A stretch of 34,021 bases of DNA from Planctomycetaceae bacterium (lineage in GTDB: Bacteria > Planctomycetota > Planctomycetia > Planctomycetales > Planctomycetaceae): NCBI GenBank assembly GCA_002722955.1, contig PBMZ01000106.1, positions 1-34,021 on the forward strand, read 5' to 3'. Positions within the stretch are counted from its first letter, which is position 1, and each line of letters begins with the position of its first letter. The position numbers and the translations under genes were made by a program. Under the pieces are notes generated by a model. That model had not been told where the DNA came from. It saw nothing but the letters and a program-made list of their open reading frames with translations, and did not search any database. This document shows positions 25,101 through 33,865 of this stretch, piece by piece.

Positions 25101-28100
25101 CCATCGATGTCGACTGGCGATCCATCGCCGATCGTGAACAGTTGATTATCGGGCAACGTATCACCGTCCGGGAATTGACGCTCGACGAAGTCATCATTCA
25201 ACGCAATCGTGTTCACCACCAAATTGAAGCCACCCGTCGTGCCCGCTGCGCTACTGACTCGAGCGAACAATTGTTCGCCTTCGTCGATCGGTCGACTGAT
25301 CTGCGGATTCAGGCCAAATACGTCGTCGCTTTGTGCGAGCTGCACGCCGTCCTTATCGAATATCGTCAAGACGGGATCGACACCCATGCCAATGACATCG
25401 ATCGTCGTCAACGAATCGCCGTTCGGGAACGTGAGGCTGAAGAAGTCAACATCGCTGGGATTACCGATCACACCACCAACCGCACCGTTGCCGGCAGCAT
25501 CCAGATCAACAACCGTGGCGCCGTCTTGGTTATCTTGGTGGTCGTCTTCAGCAGCATCAAAACTAATGTCAAGCGTGTAAGCGCCCGTGCCGTTGCCCAA
25601 GGCGTCGGCAATGAAGTTGACCTGATCACCGCCGAGTACGCTGAATCGCAGCGTTTGACGACCATCGTTCGCACCCGGAATCGCGATTGCACCCACAGCA
25701 TTACCGCTACTCGACGTTTTGCTAGACGAAGAGGACGAACTTGTCGAGGTCGTGCTATTGTTGGCTCTCAACAACCGAGCATTGAAGTCAACCGGATCGA
25801 TCGTGACGGTCAACAAACCTTGAGTCGTCGCGTCAAAGAAGAACGCGTCTCGATCACCGGGCGTTTCGATATTTCCTGTGATCGTTTGCGAGTTATTCTC
25901 ATCCAGTTGCACACGGCCAGGACCGGGATCCGTGTCTGTTGGGCTGTCACCAAAGTCATCGACGATGACCGCATCTGTCGAGATATCCAAGTTGTAACGT
26001 CCCGTGCTGCCTCCGAATGATCGCACCACAGCGAACAAGACTTGCTCGGCCATCACCGGGAAGCGTACTTCCGAATTTGACGTGTTAAAGCCGGCATCGT
26101 CGTTTTCACGCTCCAACAGCACAGCCGTCACGCGGCCATCCACGATGGTCGGCGTGAACAACTGGATGACTGGATCAACGGGTCCGGCCGGTTCTGTCAT
26201 CGGATCAATAGGTGCCGTCTGATTCGCTTGAACGACGATCGTGCCCGGAATCGTGGTTTCGAATCGGAAGAAGTCGATGTCGCCACCGGTTTCAATGACT
26301 CCCGATTCCGTGCCGACACCTTGGTTGTTCAGAGTGACGATACCAGGATTGTTGAAATCATCGCCGAAGTCGTCGGCCACCACCGCCAAGACTTCAATAT
26401 TCGCCACGTAACGACCGCGAGGGCGACTGTTGAACGAGGAAATCTCGAAGAACAACTCATCGCCGGCGCTCACAGGAATTGTCAGCAAGCTATTCAATCC
26501 CAGACCGCCGTCGTCGTCGCTTGCGAGCACTTCGTTGGTGGTCGTGTTGTCGCCATTCAGTAAGCTCAAGACCGGATCAAGGAAGCTGCGCGGAATCATT
26601 GGCGGCATTCCTGGATCAGCATCCAGTCGGAACTGCAACAATCCGTCTTGATCGACGGTGACACACAACACGTCAACGTCATCAACTGTCACCAACTCAC
26701 CGGTAAAGGTCGTCGGTCCATTGAGCACAACTTTGGTCGCGTTCTCGACATCGTTGCCCGTCTCATCAGCGGCCTGCAATTCCGCAATGAGCGTGTACGC
26801 TCCCTCGGAGTCCTCGAACGATCCAGCTTCAATAAAGATCGGCATCCCCATGGAAACTGGCAATCGCACGGTTTCCGTACCGCCACCGAATGTCAAATCT
26901 GCGGGCATCGTCAGTTCCATACCTTGTTCATTCAAGACACGCAGAATTCCGTCCAGGTTGCTCCCGGGATCCGCCGTCATTGTGATGTCGAGCACACCAT
27001 CTTGCGGCGGATTAATGCGGAAGACATCATTGTCATGGAAGTACTGGATCGAGCCTGATCGCATAGCCGTGGGCAAACTGAAGTCGGGTATCGTTGCCCC
27101 GCCCGTTCCACCACCAGTCTCCGTACCACCGCCACCACCGATCTTCATGCCACCCATTCCTGGAACGCTTAGCATCAAGTTGGTGGCGTTAGCGACATCG
27201 TTTCCAAAGTCGTCGTTGAAGATTTCAGTTGCAAAGCCAAGCTCATAGTTGCCCGCCGTACCGTTGCGACCGCTCACAGCGATGAACAACTCTTGATTCG
27301 CGCCAGCTCCAATGACCGCTAGGCTGCTTGTGCCATCACCGCCGTCATCATCCGTCGCAAGCAGGTTGCCGTTGGCATCGAAGACCTGCAAAAAGGTGTC
27401 CAGATTCTCTCCGTCAGTCGCCGTGATTGTTCGCACACCGGCAACGTTGGTTACGGTGCGGAAGAAGTCGACGTCTCCGTCGAATTGAATCGCAAAGTCG
27501 GCGACAGTGGCGTTGCCATTGCCGTCGAGCATCACGTTGCGAGCGTTATTGATGTCATCGCCGACATCGTCTTGAATGACAAATCCCGCCAACAGGTTAA
27601 TCGTAAATCCGCCCAACGAACCATCGGCTGACGAGACTTCTAGGAAACCGATGTCACCTTGATTGACAACTCGTTTCAGCCGCGCGGCAACACCGCGACC
27701 ACTGTTGTTATCGGACTGAAGTTCTTGACCCGTGGGGCTCAAGATGCGAATGAATGGGTCAAGTGCGCTGCCTGGATCAGGAAGAACATCGACTGTCACG
27801 ACCGCGCTGGTACCGCCAATATTGAGCTGATTCAAGCTGATCGGAATCCGGTAAACGTCGAGGTCATCAGCCAAGTCGATATTGCCAGTCACCTGTGCGG
27901 CGACTCGCGGCGGGTCAAGTTCCTCTTCGTTTTCCGGGTCAATGTCGTTGGCCGGACCAAGAATGATGTCCGTCGCATTGTTAACATCGTCACCAACAAA
28001 GTCGTTGATAAACACTGTTGAGATCACAATGTCATTGCTGTCCGACCCACCTTGATAGGTGATCGTGAATCGCTGCGTATCGTCGAGCCCCGCGATTGGA

Positions 28101-31100
28101 AGTTGGAAGACGTCACCTTCCACCAACATGTGACCGTCGGGCAATGTGAACAGACCGATGACGGGAAGGCCGTCGCCCGTCGCAGGATCCGTCCCATTAA
28201 CCTCAGCAATCGTGAAGTTCTGGCCTTCGAAGGCCATGCCGGTATCTTTGCTCAGACCTGGGCCGTCGACGACATTCAAAATACCACTAAGGACTGGTGA
28301 GTTCTGTGATGTCCACTTCGGCGTGTCGATGTCGTACTTGTACTGCGAATTCGTATCGAAGATGAAGCGGTTCGCGTCGATGTTTCCGCCGGATGGATCA
28401 AGAATCGTATTGGCTTGGAATGTGGTTTGAGCCGCCAAAGTTCCCGTACCAGACACGGTCACATTCGTCGTCTCTCCATCATCGGGAACCAGAACATTGA
28501 TGCCCCGTGCCGAGGTGATCGTTCCACCGGCCAACACGGTGTCAGACTGGATGGTCAACGGCGAGTTGCTCAGTGCGTTGAGTGCTCCGCTGACCGTGTT
28601 CATGCCAATCAAACTGACGTCTTCTGCGCGAGTGACATTGGTCGTGCCCGTGAAGAAGTTGCGCGATACCGAGGTCAAGTCATCGTTGAATGTCGTCGTC
28701 CCAATCAAGTCGAGTCGCGCCAGGTCGTCGACAAAAGCAGCCACGTCATTGAAGGTCACCGTTCCGCCGATCGTCGTGTTGCCGAAGAAGACCGCATCGT
28801 TGTTAAACGTACTGTTGGGGCCAAGAATGTCGGTCGTTCCGCTGGTCGAGAAGGTTGCGTTTGTCACCAAGTTGCTACCAACGGAAACGCCCGCGTTGAT
28901 CAACGTATCGCCATTGAATGTCGCTGTGGACATCGGATTATTGAATGTGGTGAAGGCATTGAACCTCGACTCGCCCTGCATCGTAAAGTTACCAGCAAAC
29001 GTCGCAGGCGCATTGAAGTTATTGATGCCCATCGCATTCGTGAACGATGCATCGCCAAGCACGGTTAGCGTGCTTTGGAAACTACCAATGCCAATTGCAG
29101 CAGCATCATTGAACGATGCTTGACTACCGAAGATTCCGATCCCGGCAATACTCGCCGCGCCATCAACATCAATCGTATCGTCGAATTGTGACGTGCTCAG
29201 ACCTTCGGTAAAAGTAAGGTTTGCATCGAAGATCGCCGGCGCACCCATTCGGAAACGGGCGCTGTCGGTAAACGTTGCATTGCCATTAAACGATGCGTCG
29301 TTGAAGAATTCCGCAAAGCTGTCGAACTGCGAAGTGCCTCCAAAGTCGACGACGTCAAAAGTGGCGATTGCCGAGAAAGTGGCGTTACCACCAAGGTTCG
29401 TAGTGCCGAAGAAGTCAGCGTCGTTGTCGAACTGAGATGTTCCGTCGATCATGACATCGCCGTCGAAGATCGAATCATCACCGAAGGTCGCGTTGCCATT
29501 CACATCGAGGCGCTCATCGGAACGGAAGCCGCCGTCGAAGGCCGCGTTTCCGTTGATCGTCACGATGTCCGTGCCGGCACTTAGCGCGGAACTGAATTGA
29601 ATCAAACTTCCGTTGAACGTTGTGTTGCCGCCCAAGCTAACCGGATCGCCGTATCGTTGAGATCCCGTTGTCGTGACACTACCGCCGTTGATCTGAGTCG
29701 TTCCGTTGGCGTTCGTCGTCAAGGCTCCCAAACCAGCATCATCGGAGAGAACTCCCAGTGCATCGCCACCAACTGGAGCCGCGAAGATCGTCACCCCATT
29801 GGCCGTGTTGACCGTCAAGGCAAAGTTGTTGCCGTCGGCGCTATCAACAGTGCTCAGGAATGACACGTTGCCGATGCCAACTTCATCGACGACCGTATTG
29901 CCTGTCAGCAATAGCGGTTTATTCGACGTAAACGTGCTGCCATCGAAGAAGAAGAGGCCAGACAATTCCAGTCGGCCATCGGTGTTCGTCACTATCGAGG
30001 CCAAGCGGTTGACTGTGCCAACGTTGCCGGTAACTGCCGTGACCCCACTGTTCATGGTGTTGAGAGTCAAGTTCCTCGGAGCAACCATGTCCGAGTTAAT
30101 CGTGCCGCGCAGCGAGATGTTGTCGGCGTTCAATGTCGTATCGCCAACCAACAAAATATCGCCCGAGAACGTCAAGTCTGCGGCCGACGAAATCGTACCC
30201 ATCAAGTCCACGTCGGCGTTGATGGTCAGATTTCCGCTGATGTTCAACGTTCCAAGGACAAGCTTGTTCGCGTCGCTCAACACAACATTGTTGGCGTTCA
30301 CAATGTTGACGGTGTTGAAGTCGTTCGTTGGTGTATCCAGCGTGATGTCGTTAGCAGCACCAACGTCGAGTGCCGAGATATTGGCCACTACGATCGAGTC
30401 GGAATCGGTTAGGTTGCCGCTGGTGAGGATTGACAAGTCGCCTGTAATCGTAATCGGGCCCAAGTCCAAAGAACCACCATCGGCCAATGCGACGTTGCGA
30501 CCAGAAGTGACGGCCACACGTTGGAAGTCATTTCCTTCGTCATCCAACGTGATATCGCGAGTGTTCGGAACGCTGAAGGTTGCCAACCCGCCAACGAACA
30601 GCTCGTCGTCTTGGAAGATGTCGTCGGTAGCTGTCGCCGTCAGGTCGCCGTCCACGGAAACGCTTTCAAGTTCCAGCACGCCGTTGTTAACGATGGTGGC
30701 ATCACCATCTGAACCGGTCGTAAAGATGCTGATGTCGCCAGTCAGATTCAGTGAATCAAGAATGATGTCGGCGTTGCCTTGCACGGTCTCGATGACGGCA
30801 TCGTCCATGACAGTGACTTGGCCACTGTCAGTAATATTACCGGTTGTTGCCTGGAGTTCTAAATCACCGACGGTCGCACCACTAATGTCGATGCCCACCG
30901 CATTGACCAGATTCACAGTGCTCGCGTTTCCAGGAGCCATGACGCCAATGCTTCCGGCGATATTAAGGTTGTCCAAGAAGATCAACTGGTCGACGGCAAC
31001 TGTGTTGAACTGAGCATTTCCGCCAACAACAACATTGGCCGTATCCAAGATGCCACTCTTCTTGGAGACGCCCGTCAAGTTGCCACCCACATTCGAGGCC

Positions 31101-33865
31101 GCGAATCGTAGCGAACCGTTATTCACAACAGTGGCATCTCCGCCAGTACCCGTTGTTTGAACGGCGATCGTTCCGTCGACTTGCAACATGTTCAAGTCGA
31201 TGTCGGCTCCATCACCGAGCGTGGTGAAGCTAGCATTCTCGAAGACATGAACGCGACCGCTGTCCTCGATACTGCCGGCCAGGGTTGTCGCCGTCAGGTT
31301 GTCCGCTAGAACAAAGCCGAAGTCGATTCCCGTAGCGTTCACGATCGTGGTCGATCCGCTTGGGCCGTTTGGACCAGAAGAGCCAGTGCCGCTTCCTGTT
31401 CCGCTGCCCGTTGATTGGGTTACAGCGCGGATACGGCCAAGAACGTTGAGCTGATCTAAGTTGATGTCGCCATTGTTCGCGGTGAGATCCAGATTCCCGC
31501 CAACCGCGACACTGCTGGAATCGGTTATGCTTCCGGCTTCGGCCACAACGACTAGCGAGCCGCCGATGGAAACATTGGTTAAGTCAACAGCGAGATCACT
31601 GATCAACGTGGCAACTCCAGCTCCCGACGTGGTAGCGCTGATCGTTCCACCCACGTTGAGATTATCGAACTTCACATCCTCGTCGGATGCCAGAGCGGTG
31701 GCTTGCAAGTTGCCGCCAATGAACTGCGTGCCAGTCGAATCGATCGTACTGGTGGTCGATGTGACGCTGAAATCTCCGCCGATGTTCAAGTCGCGGACAT
31801 CGGTAAAGCCTGCGTTCACGATCGTCGCATCGCCATTCGCGCCCATCGTGTTCACCGTGATCGAGTCACGAGCGTCGAGACCGTCCAACGTGACGGTCGC
31901 ATTCTGGGCCAAAGTGCTAAAGATCGAGCGGCCATTGATGACCGTGACTGTCCCCGTATCCGTCAAGTTGCCGGTTTTTGCCGTTGCCGTCAAAGCAGCG
32001 GGGACAAACGTGTTTCGCAAATCCAAAGCGGTCGCGTTAACAACCGTGGCACTTGCCCCAGTTCCTGTAATGTTGATGCCAACCGAACCACTAACGGCCA
32101 GTTCGTCCACCACAACGTCACGATCGCCGGGCGAGTTAAAGCTGGCGTCACCACCAACGTTGACCGTTCCGTTATCCAGCAAGTCACCAGCAGTGGAAGT
32201 TGCCGTCAAGTCACCGCCAACTGTCGACGGTCCGAGCGTCGTCGTATTGGCGTTTTGCACGATCGCATCGCCCGTGCCAGCAGTGCTCAAGGAAATCGGG
32301 CCGGCCGTATTGAGTTGATCGACGTTGATTCCAGCACCAGCTTGTTGCGTGGTCAGAATCACATCGCCAGCGGCGACGATTCCAAGATCCGTGATCGAAC
32401 TGGTTGTCGCGGTTGCGTCCAGCGTGCCACCCACAGTCGTCGCCAGCAGCGCGATGTTCTTGGCGTTGACGATCGTCGCATCTCCATTTGCACCCAATGT
32501 CGAGAGACCGATCGAGCCATCAATGTCCAAGTTGGTCAGCGAGATGACTGCATTCGTTGCCGTCGACGTGAACGTCGCCTCATTGGCGACCACGACGGGA
32601 TTAAGGCCGATGATATTGCCGTTCGCGGATACTAACAGATCACGGCCAACACTTGAGGTATTCAGATTAATCGCGTTTCCATCGTTGATCGTCGCGTCTC
32701 GGACTGTGTTGACCTCGATCGTGCTGAAGTCGTTGCCGGGATTGTCTAAGACAATGTCGCTGGTCGCGTTTGAAACAACCGTTGTGATACCCGTGACATC
32801 CAAGGCACCGTTTTGAGTAATGTTGCCATCCGCATTGAGCCGCAACACGCCCGTAGCAGAAGAAGCGTTCACAGCCAACGAGCCAGAACTCAAGATCATG
32901 ATATTGCGGCCAGTAAAGCTCACCGTGTCACCAAACACGTTGCCAGGGTCAGACGCTCCGACGTCGCGGCTAACGAAATTGATCGCATTGTTGGCGGTTA
33001 AGGGGCCCAAGTAGTTCTGGTCCAGCGTCGTCGTCACGCTTCCACCATCGACCAACGAAGCTCCATTGATCGTCAAAAAACCAAGACCCGCGTCATCCGA
33101 GTCCGCTCCCAAGGCGTCGCTACCAACGGCTCCATTAAAGACCGCCGTACCGCCGTTAAGCGTGATGGTCAAGTTGTGGTTGGCTCCGTCTTGACTGTCG
33201 ACTGTTTGATTGAATGTCACGTTGCCCGTGCCGGCTTCGTCGATCTCGACGTCGGATTGCAAGACCACAGGATCCAAGAACGTGGCGGTACTGCCGTCAA
33301 CGAAGATGTCGCCTTGCAAGATTGTACGCCCGTCAGCATTGGTCGTGATGGCCACGATTACTGCTTGCCCACCGATTGTGTCGTTAAAGTGAGTCACTCC
33401 GCCGCCGGTCGTATTCACGGTTAGTGAAGGTGACGATTCGTCGGCCGCATCGAGTTCTCCGATCGTAATATCGTTGCCCATCAGCACTGTGTTGTTTCCG
33501 ATGACGGTCGAACCACTAAAGCTTTGATCGCCGGTCGTCGTGAGTGAGCCGCCGGTGAACTCGAAATCGTCGGAAGTAAAGAATTCCAACGCCGTCACGT
33601 TTCCGATCGCGCCATCGATGACCGCGTTGTTTAAGACCGACAGCGACTCTTGGCCAGCTGTCGTTCCATCGACGGTGCCTCGCAGTCGAGTATCCGGGCC
33701 ATCTAAAGTGATATCGCCCGTTAACGCGATCGGCGCGTTGATATCAATTTCTCCGTTTGCCGATGTGATGGAATTACCCAAACTCACCGCATCAAAGTTC
33801 GCGGTCAAGAATGAGCCGTCCAGATCAAAGTTCGCACCGAGATCAATCGTAAGGCTCGTCGTCAA
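22115..33865 (-). CDS. Giant repeat protein: adhesin-like beta-repeats plus PPC-like modules
   Basis: 3916 residues as an open frame beginning at a TTG (33865) directly after an in-frame TGA (33871-33869). No signal peptide is visible, so the true start may lie upstream in another frame. Layout: 1-440 haemagglutinin-like beta-repeats; about 441-1110 nine repeats of roughly 74 residues; about 1425-1740 a Phe-periodic segment; about 1950-3500 eleven PPC-like modules, each with a DDFGDD-like start and a GDVDFFRF-like strand; about 3500-3916 a tail with an acidic run (DDDEDDKDDELD) and a basic patch (KLRLRR). Composition is rich in Asp, Asn, Thr and Gly with little Cys, typical of secreted calcium-stabilised beta proteins. 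No autotransporter barrel, LPXTG or catalytic site is evident. Likely a surface or matrix protein. Followed by the Rieske gene. Confidence 0.85.
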   Translation of the reverse strand: MTTSLTIDLGANFDLDGSFLTANFDAVSLGNSITSANGEIDINAPIALTGDITLDGPDTRLRGTVDGTTAGQESLSVLNNAVIDGAIGNVTALEFFTSDDFEFTGGSLTTTGDQSFSGSTVIGNNTVLMGNDITIGELDAADESSPSLTVNTTGGGVTHFNDTIGGQAVIVAITTNADGRTILQGDIFVDGSTATFLDPVVLQSDVEIDEAGTGNVTFNQTVDSQDGANHNLTITLNGGTAVFNGAVGSDALGADSDDAGLGFLTINGASLVDGGSVTTTLDQNYLGPLTANNAINFVSRDVGASDPGNVFGDTVSFTGRNIMILSSGSLAVNASSATGVLRLNADGNITQNGALDVTGITTVVSNATSDIVLDNPGNDFSTIEVNTVRDATINDGNAINLNTSSVGRDLLVSANGNIIGLNPVVVANEATFTSTATNAVISLTNLDIDGSIGLSTLGANGDATIVNAKNIALLATTVGGTLDATATTSSITDLGIVAAGDVILTTQQAGAGINVDQLNTAGPISLSTAGTGDAIVQNANTTTLGPSTVGGDLTATSTAGDLLDNGTVNVGGDASFNSPGDRDVVVDELAVSGSVGINITGTGASATVVNATALDLRNTFVPAALTATAKTGNLTDTGTVTVINGRSIFSTLAQNATVTLDGLDARDSITVNTMGANGDATIVNAGFTDVRDLNIGGDFSVTSTTSTIDSTGTQFIGGNLQATALASDEDVKFDNLNVGGTISATTSGAGVATLISDLAVDLTNVSIGGSLVVVAEAGSITDSSSVAVGGNLDLTANNGDINLDQLNVLGRIRAVTQSTGSGTGSGTGSSGPNGPSGSTTIVNATGIDFGFVLADNLTATTLAGSIEDSGRVHVFENASFTTLGDGADIDLNMLQVDGTIAVQTTGTGGDATVVNNGSLRFAASNVGGNLTGVSKKSGILDTANVVVGGNAQFNTVAVDQLIFLDNLNIAGSIGVMAPGNASTVNLVNAVGIDISGATVGDLELQATTGNITDSGQVTVMDDAVIETVQGNADIILDSLNLTGDISIFTTGSDGDATIVNNGVLELESVSVDGDLTATATDDIFQDDELFVGGLATFSVPNTRDITLDDEGNDFQRVAVTSGRNVALADGGSLDLGPITITGDLSILTSGNLTDSDSIVVANISALDVGAANDITLDTPTNDFNTVNIVNANNVVLSDANKLVLGTLNISGNLTINADVDLMGTISSAADLTFSGDILLVGDTTLNADNISLRGTINSDMVAPRNLTLNTMNSGVTAVTGNVGTVNRLASIVTNTDGRLELSGLFFFDGSTFTSNKPLLLTGNTVVDEVGIGNVSFLSTVDSADGNNFALTVNTANGVTIFAAPVGGDALGVLSDDAGLGALTTNANGTTQINGGSVTTTGSQRYGDPVSLGGNTTFNGSLIQFSSALSAGTDIVTINGNAAFDGGFRSDERLDVNGNATFGDDSIFDGDVMIDGTSQFDNDADFFGTTNLGGNATFSAIATFDVVDFGGTSQFDSFAEFFNDASFNGNATFTDSARFRMGAPAIFDANLTFTEGLSTSQFDDTIDVDGAASIAGIGIFGSQASFNDAAAIGIGSFQSTLTVLGDASFTNAMGINNFNAPATFAGNFTMQGESRFNAFTTFNNPMSTATFNGDTLINAGVSVGSNLVTNATFSTSGTTDILGPNSTFNNDAVFFGNTTIGGTVTFNDVAAFVDDLARLDLIGTTTFNDDLTSVSRNFFTGTTNVTRAEDVSLIGMNTVSGALNALSNSPLTIQSDTVLAGGTITSARGINVLVPDDGETTNVTVSGTGTLAAQTTFQANTILDPSGGNIDANRFIFDTNSQYKYDIDTPKWTSQNSPVLSGILNVVDGPGLSKDTGMAFEGQNFTIAEVNGTDPATGDGLPVIGLFTLPDGHMLVEGDVFQLPIAGLDDTQRFTITYQGGSDSNDIVISTVFINDFVGDDVNNATDIILGPANDIDPENEEELDPPRVAAQVTGNIDLADDLDVYRIPISLNQLNIGGTSAVVTVDVLPDPGSALDPFIRILSPTGQELQSDNNSGRGVAARLKRVVNQGDIGFLEVSSADGSLGGFTINLLAGFVIQDDVGDDINNARNVMLDGNGNATVADFAIQFDGDVDFFRTVTNVAGVRTITATDGENLDTFLQVFDANGNLLATDDDGGDGTSSLAVIGAGANQELFIAVSGRNGTAGNYELGFATEIFNDDFGNDVANATNLMLSVPGMGGMKIGGGGGTETGGGTGGATIPDFSLPTAMRSGSIQYFHDNDVFRINPPQDGVLDITMTADPGSNLDGILRVLNEQGMELTMPADLTFGGGTETVRLPVSMGMPIFIEAGSFEDSEGAYTLIAELQAADETGNDVENATKVVLNGPTTFTGELVTVDDVDVLCVTVDQDGLLQFRLDADPGMPPMIPRSFLDPVLSLLNGDNTTTNEVLASDDDGGLGLNSLLTIPVSAGDELFFEISSFNSRPRGRYVANIEVLAVVADDFGDDFNNPGIVTLNNQGVGTESGVIETGGDIDFFRFETTIPGTIVVQANQTAPIDPMTEPAGPVDPVIQLFTPTIVDGRVTAVLLERENDDAGFNTSNSEVRFPVMAEQVLFAVVRSFGGSTGRYNLDISTDAVIVDDFGDSPTDTDPGPGRVQLDENNSQTITGNIETPGDRDAFFFDATTQGLLTVTIDPVDFNARLLRANNSTTSTSSSSSSSKTSSSGNAVGAIAIPGANDGRQTLRFSVLGGDQVNFIADALGNGTGAYTLDISFDAAEDDHQDNQDGATVVDLDAAGNGAVGGVIGNPSDVDFFSLTFPNGDSLTTIDVIGMGVDPVLTIFDKDGVQLAQSDDVFGLNPQISRPIDEGEQLFARVSSAAGTTGGFNLVVNTIALNDDFVERQFPDGDTLPDNQLFTIGDGSPVDIDGLVNFPTDVDTFQFTSTDSGRVDLQLDTTPNPGQRFDGIISVFDREGNLLAFDDDANDDNVEGASLSVGNVSAGTIFFVNVNSFDFRNTGAYELTATLVPNITDDFGQEITDIQDNQQFSLTQDSTNSVALENVFEDADGSIIRTAFPGELISGSVESDGDRDVIQLDIDLFDNDVNDDVIPTGTLTVNLDAAPGSQIDTFLRIFDKDGVETAFSADTLLSLNSAATITVTDGQRIFIEAAGQPNLERLADDSIVSTTGAYELGLQLNVDDFSDFTDSTATEIAIDKTLNTATQDGRINRQVGQPALDQDVFFIAPEVDADSTARISVRVSSRLFGVDDTPDTDPIVTITAASLDDAGNLIAGDIIVTDDDSGGIEDDPMTPEDEATRSALDSFVTFNAQAGDIFFVTVSAFSLGEDLNNNGLLDTVLGENEDISEDLNEDGTLDSGVGDYRITINSTVIDNDMNLDVGDVLSDGQEVVLNSSGQVSSSIEIAGDVDFFRFVSPDTGTATVTLTRTSGDLLPSIRGFDSDQFQIGSDDVENGQPNRQMQFPVSLGEEYFVRVAGFDMTTGDYTLVIDTQPEDVIGETKVTETVGDSVRDLVRTQITDTGMAMMDPNDEVEPQTVDEKNEEIVQRFIDKQGVIEEDFLLIWLDPVDFIVTESAGRQAGFTMNQGNVNEFGSNTYFSGNGVAEVLIIPNAPQTNYNLELVGVGSDFQGGANFITPEGTTPVSLEGSLVKGGTTGNLDLTLEFGSGVNIPTDALADSDSTSDGLAANFSVTDDALLEAAAASAPQLDQVDSQESPKSEIWAFLKAIAEDYLLVAETTTDALSNTVDSSFVDDLLPDWFDDDEDDKDDELDSAESALLDLIWNSVGKSLTGVPTGILEIHNLMENIVGEEESPKIFQFLEGTTEDEQDEDDDQGGNANNAQPAENKTAQATEKAAKPSRTSQLLSKLRLRRDDKQAPAIVSEDVKKTETEQASKVAVKSKPENEEAAEE
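23355..28020 (-). repeat. Eleven PPC-like beta-sandwich modules within the giant protein
   Basis: Residues about 1950-3500. Each module runs about 110-190 residues: an Asp/Asn-rich opening (DDFGDDVNNAT type), a G-x-I-E-x-x-GDVDFFRF-like strand, a LDPxLxVFDxxGxxLAxDDDGG-like segment, an aGexlFixVsS-like segment, and a closing GxYxLxI strand. This is the pattern of bacterial pre-peptidase C-terminal (PPC) and related domains. Module 10 carries two D-x-N-x-(D/N)-G loops and is the longest. Confidence 0.75.
28640..29590 (-). repeat. Phe-periodic short-repeat segment within the giant protein
   Basis: Residues about 1425-1740. Phe recurs roughly every six to eleven residues in phrases such as SQFDNDADFFGTTNLGGNAT, ATFNGDT and ASFNDAAAI. 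The spacing fits a beta-solenoid with stacked phenylalanines. Confidence 0.6.
30535..32540 (-). repeat. Nine tandem repeats of about 74 residues within the giant protein
   Basis: Residues about 441-1110. Each unit follows the order L-(D/N)-(V/I)-x-G-x-I-x-x-x-T, GDATIVNA, a VGGDLTATST-like strand, S-(I/L)-x-D-(S/T)-G-x-V, and VGGNASF-like strands. Units are diverged, so the array is old. One unit has a Gly/Ser/Pro-rich insert. Confidence 0.7.

Noticed and set aside
24904..33001. Long plus-strand open frames opposite the giant gene (for example 25028-26020, 29706-31013, 31461-32318, 31703-32635)
   Set aside because: They are antisense to a clearly coding repeat protein. Their translations have no recognisable domains, overlap each other in several frames, and are explained by codon bias that avoids stops on the complement.
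22115..33865. Classical type V autotransporter or two-partner-secretion exoprotein
   Set aside because: No C-terminal beta-barrel, no TPS-type N-terminal domain and no adjacent TpsB transporter are visible.
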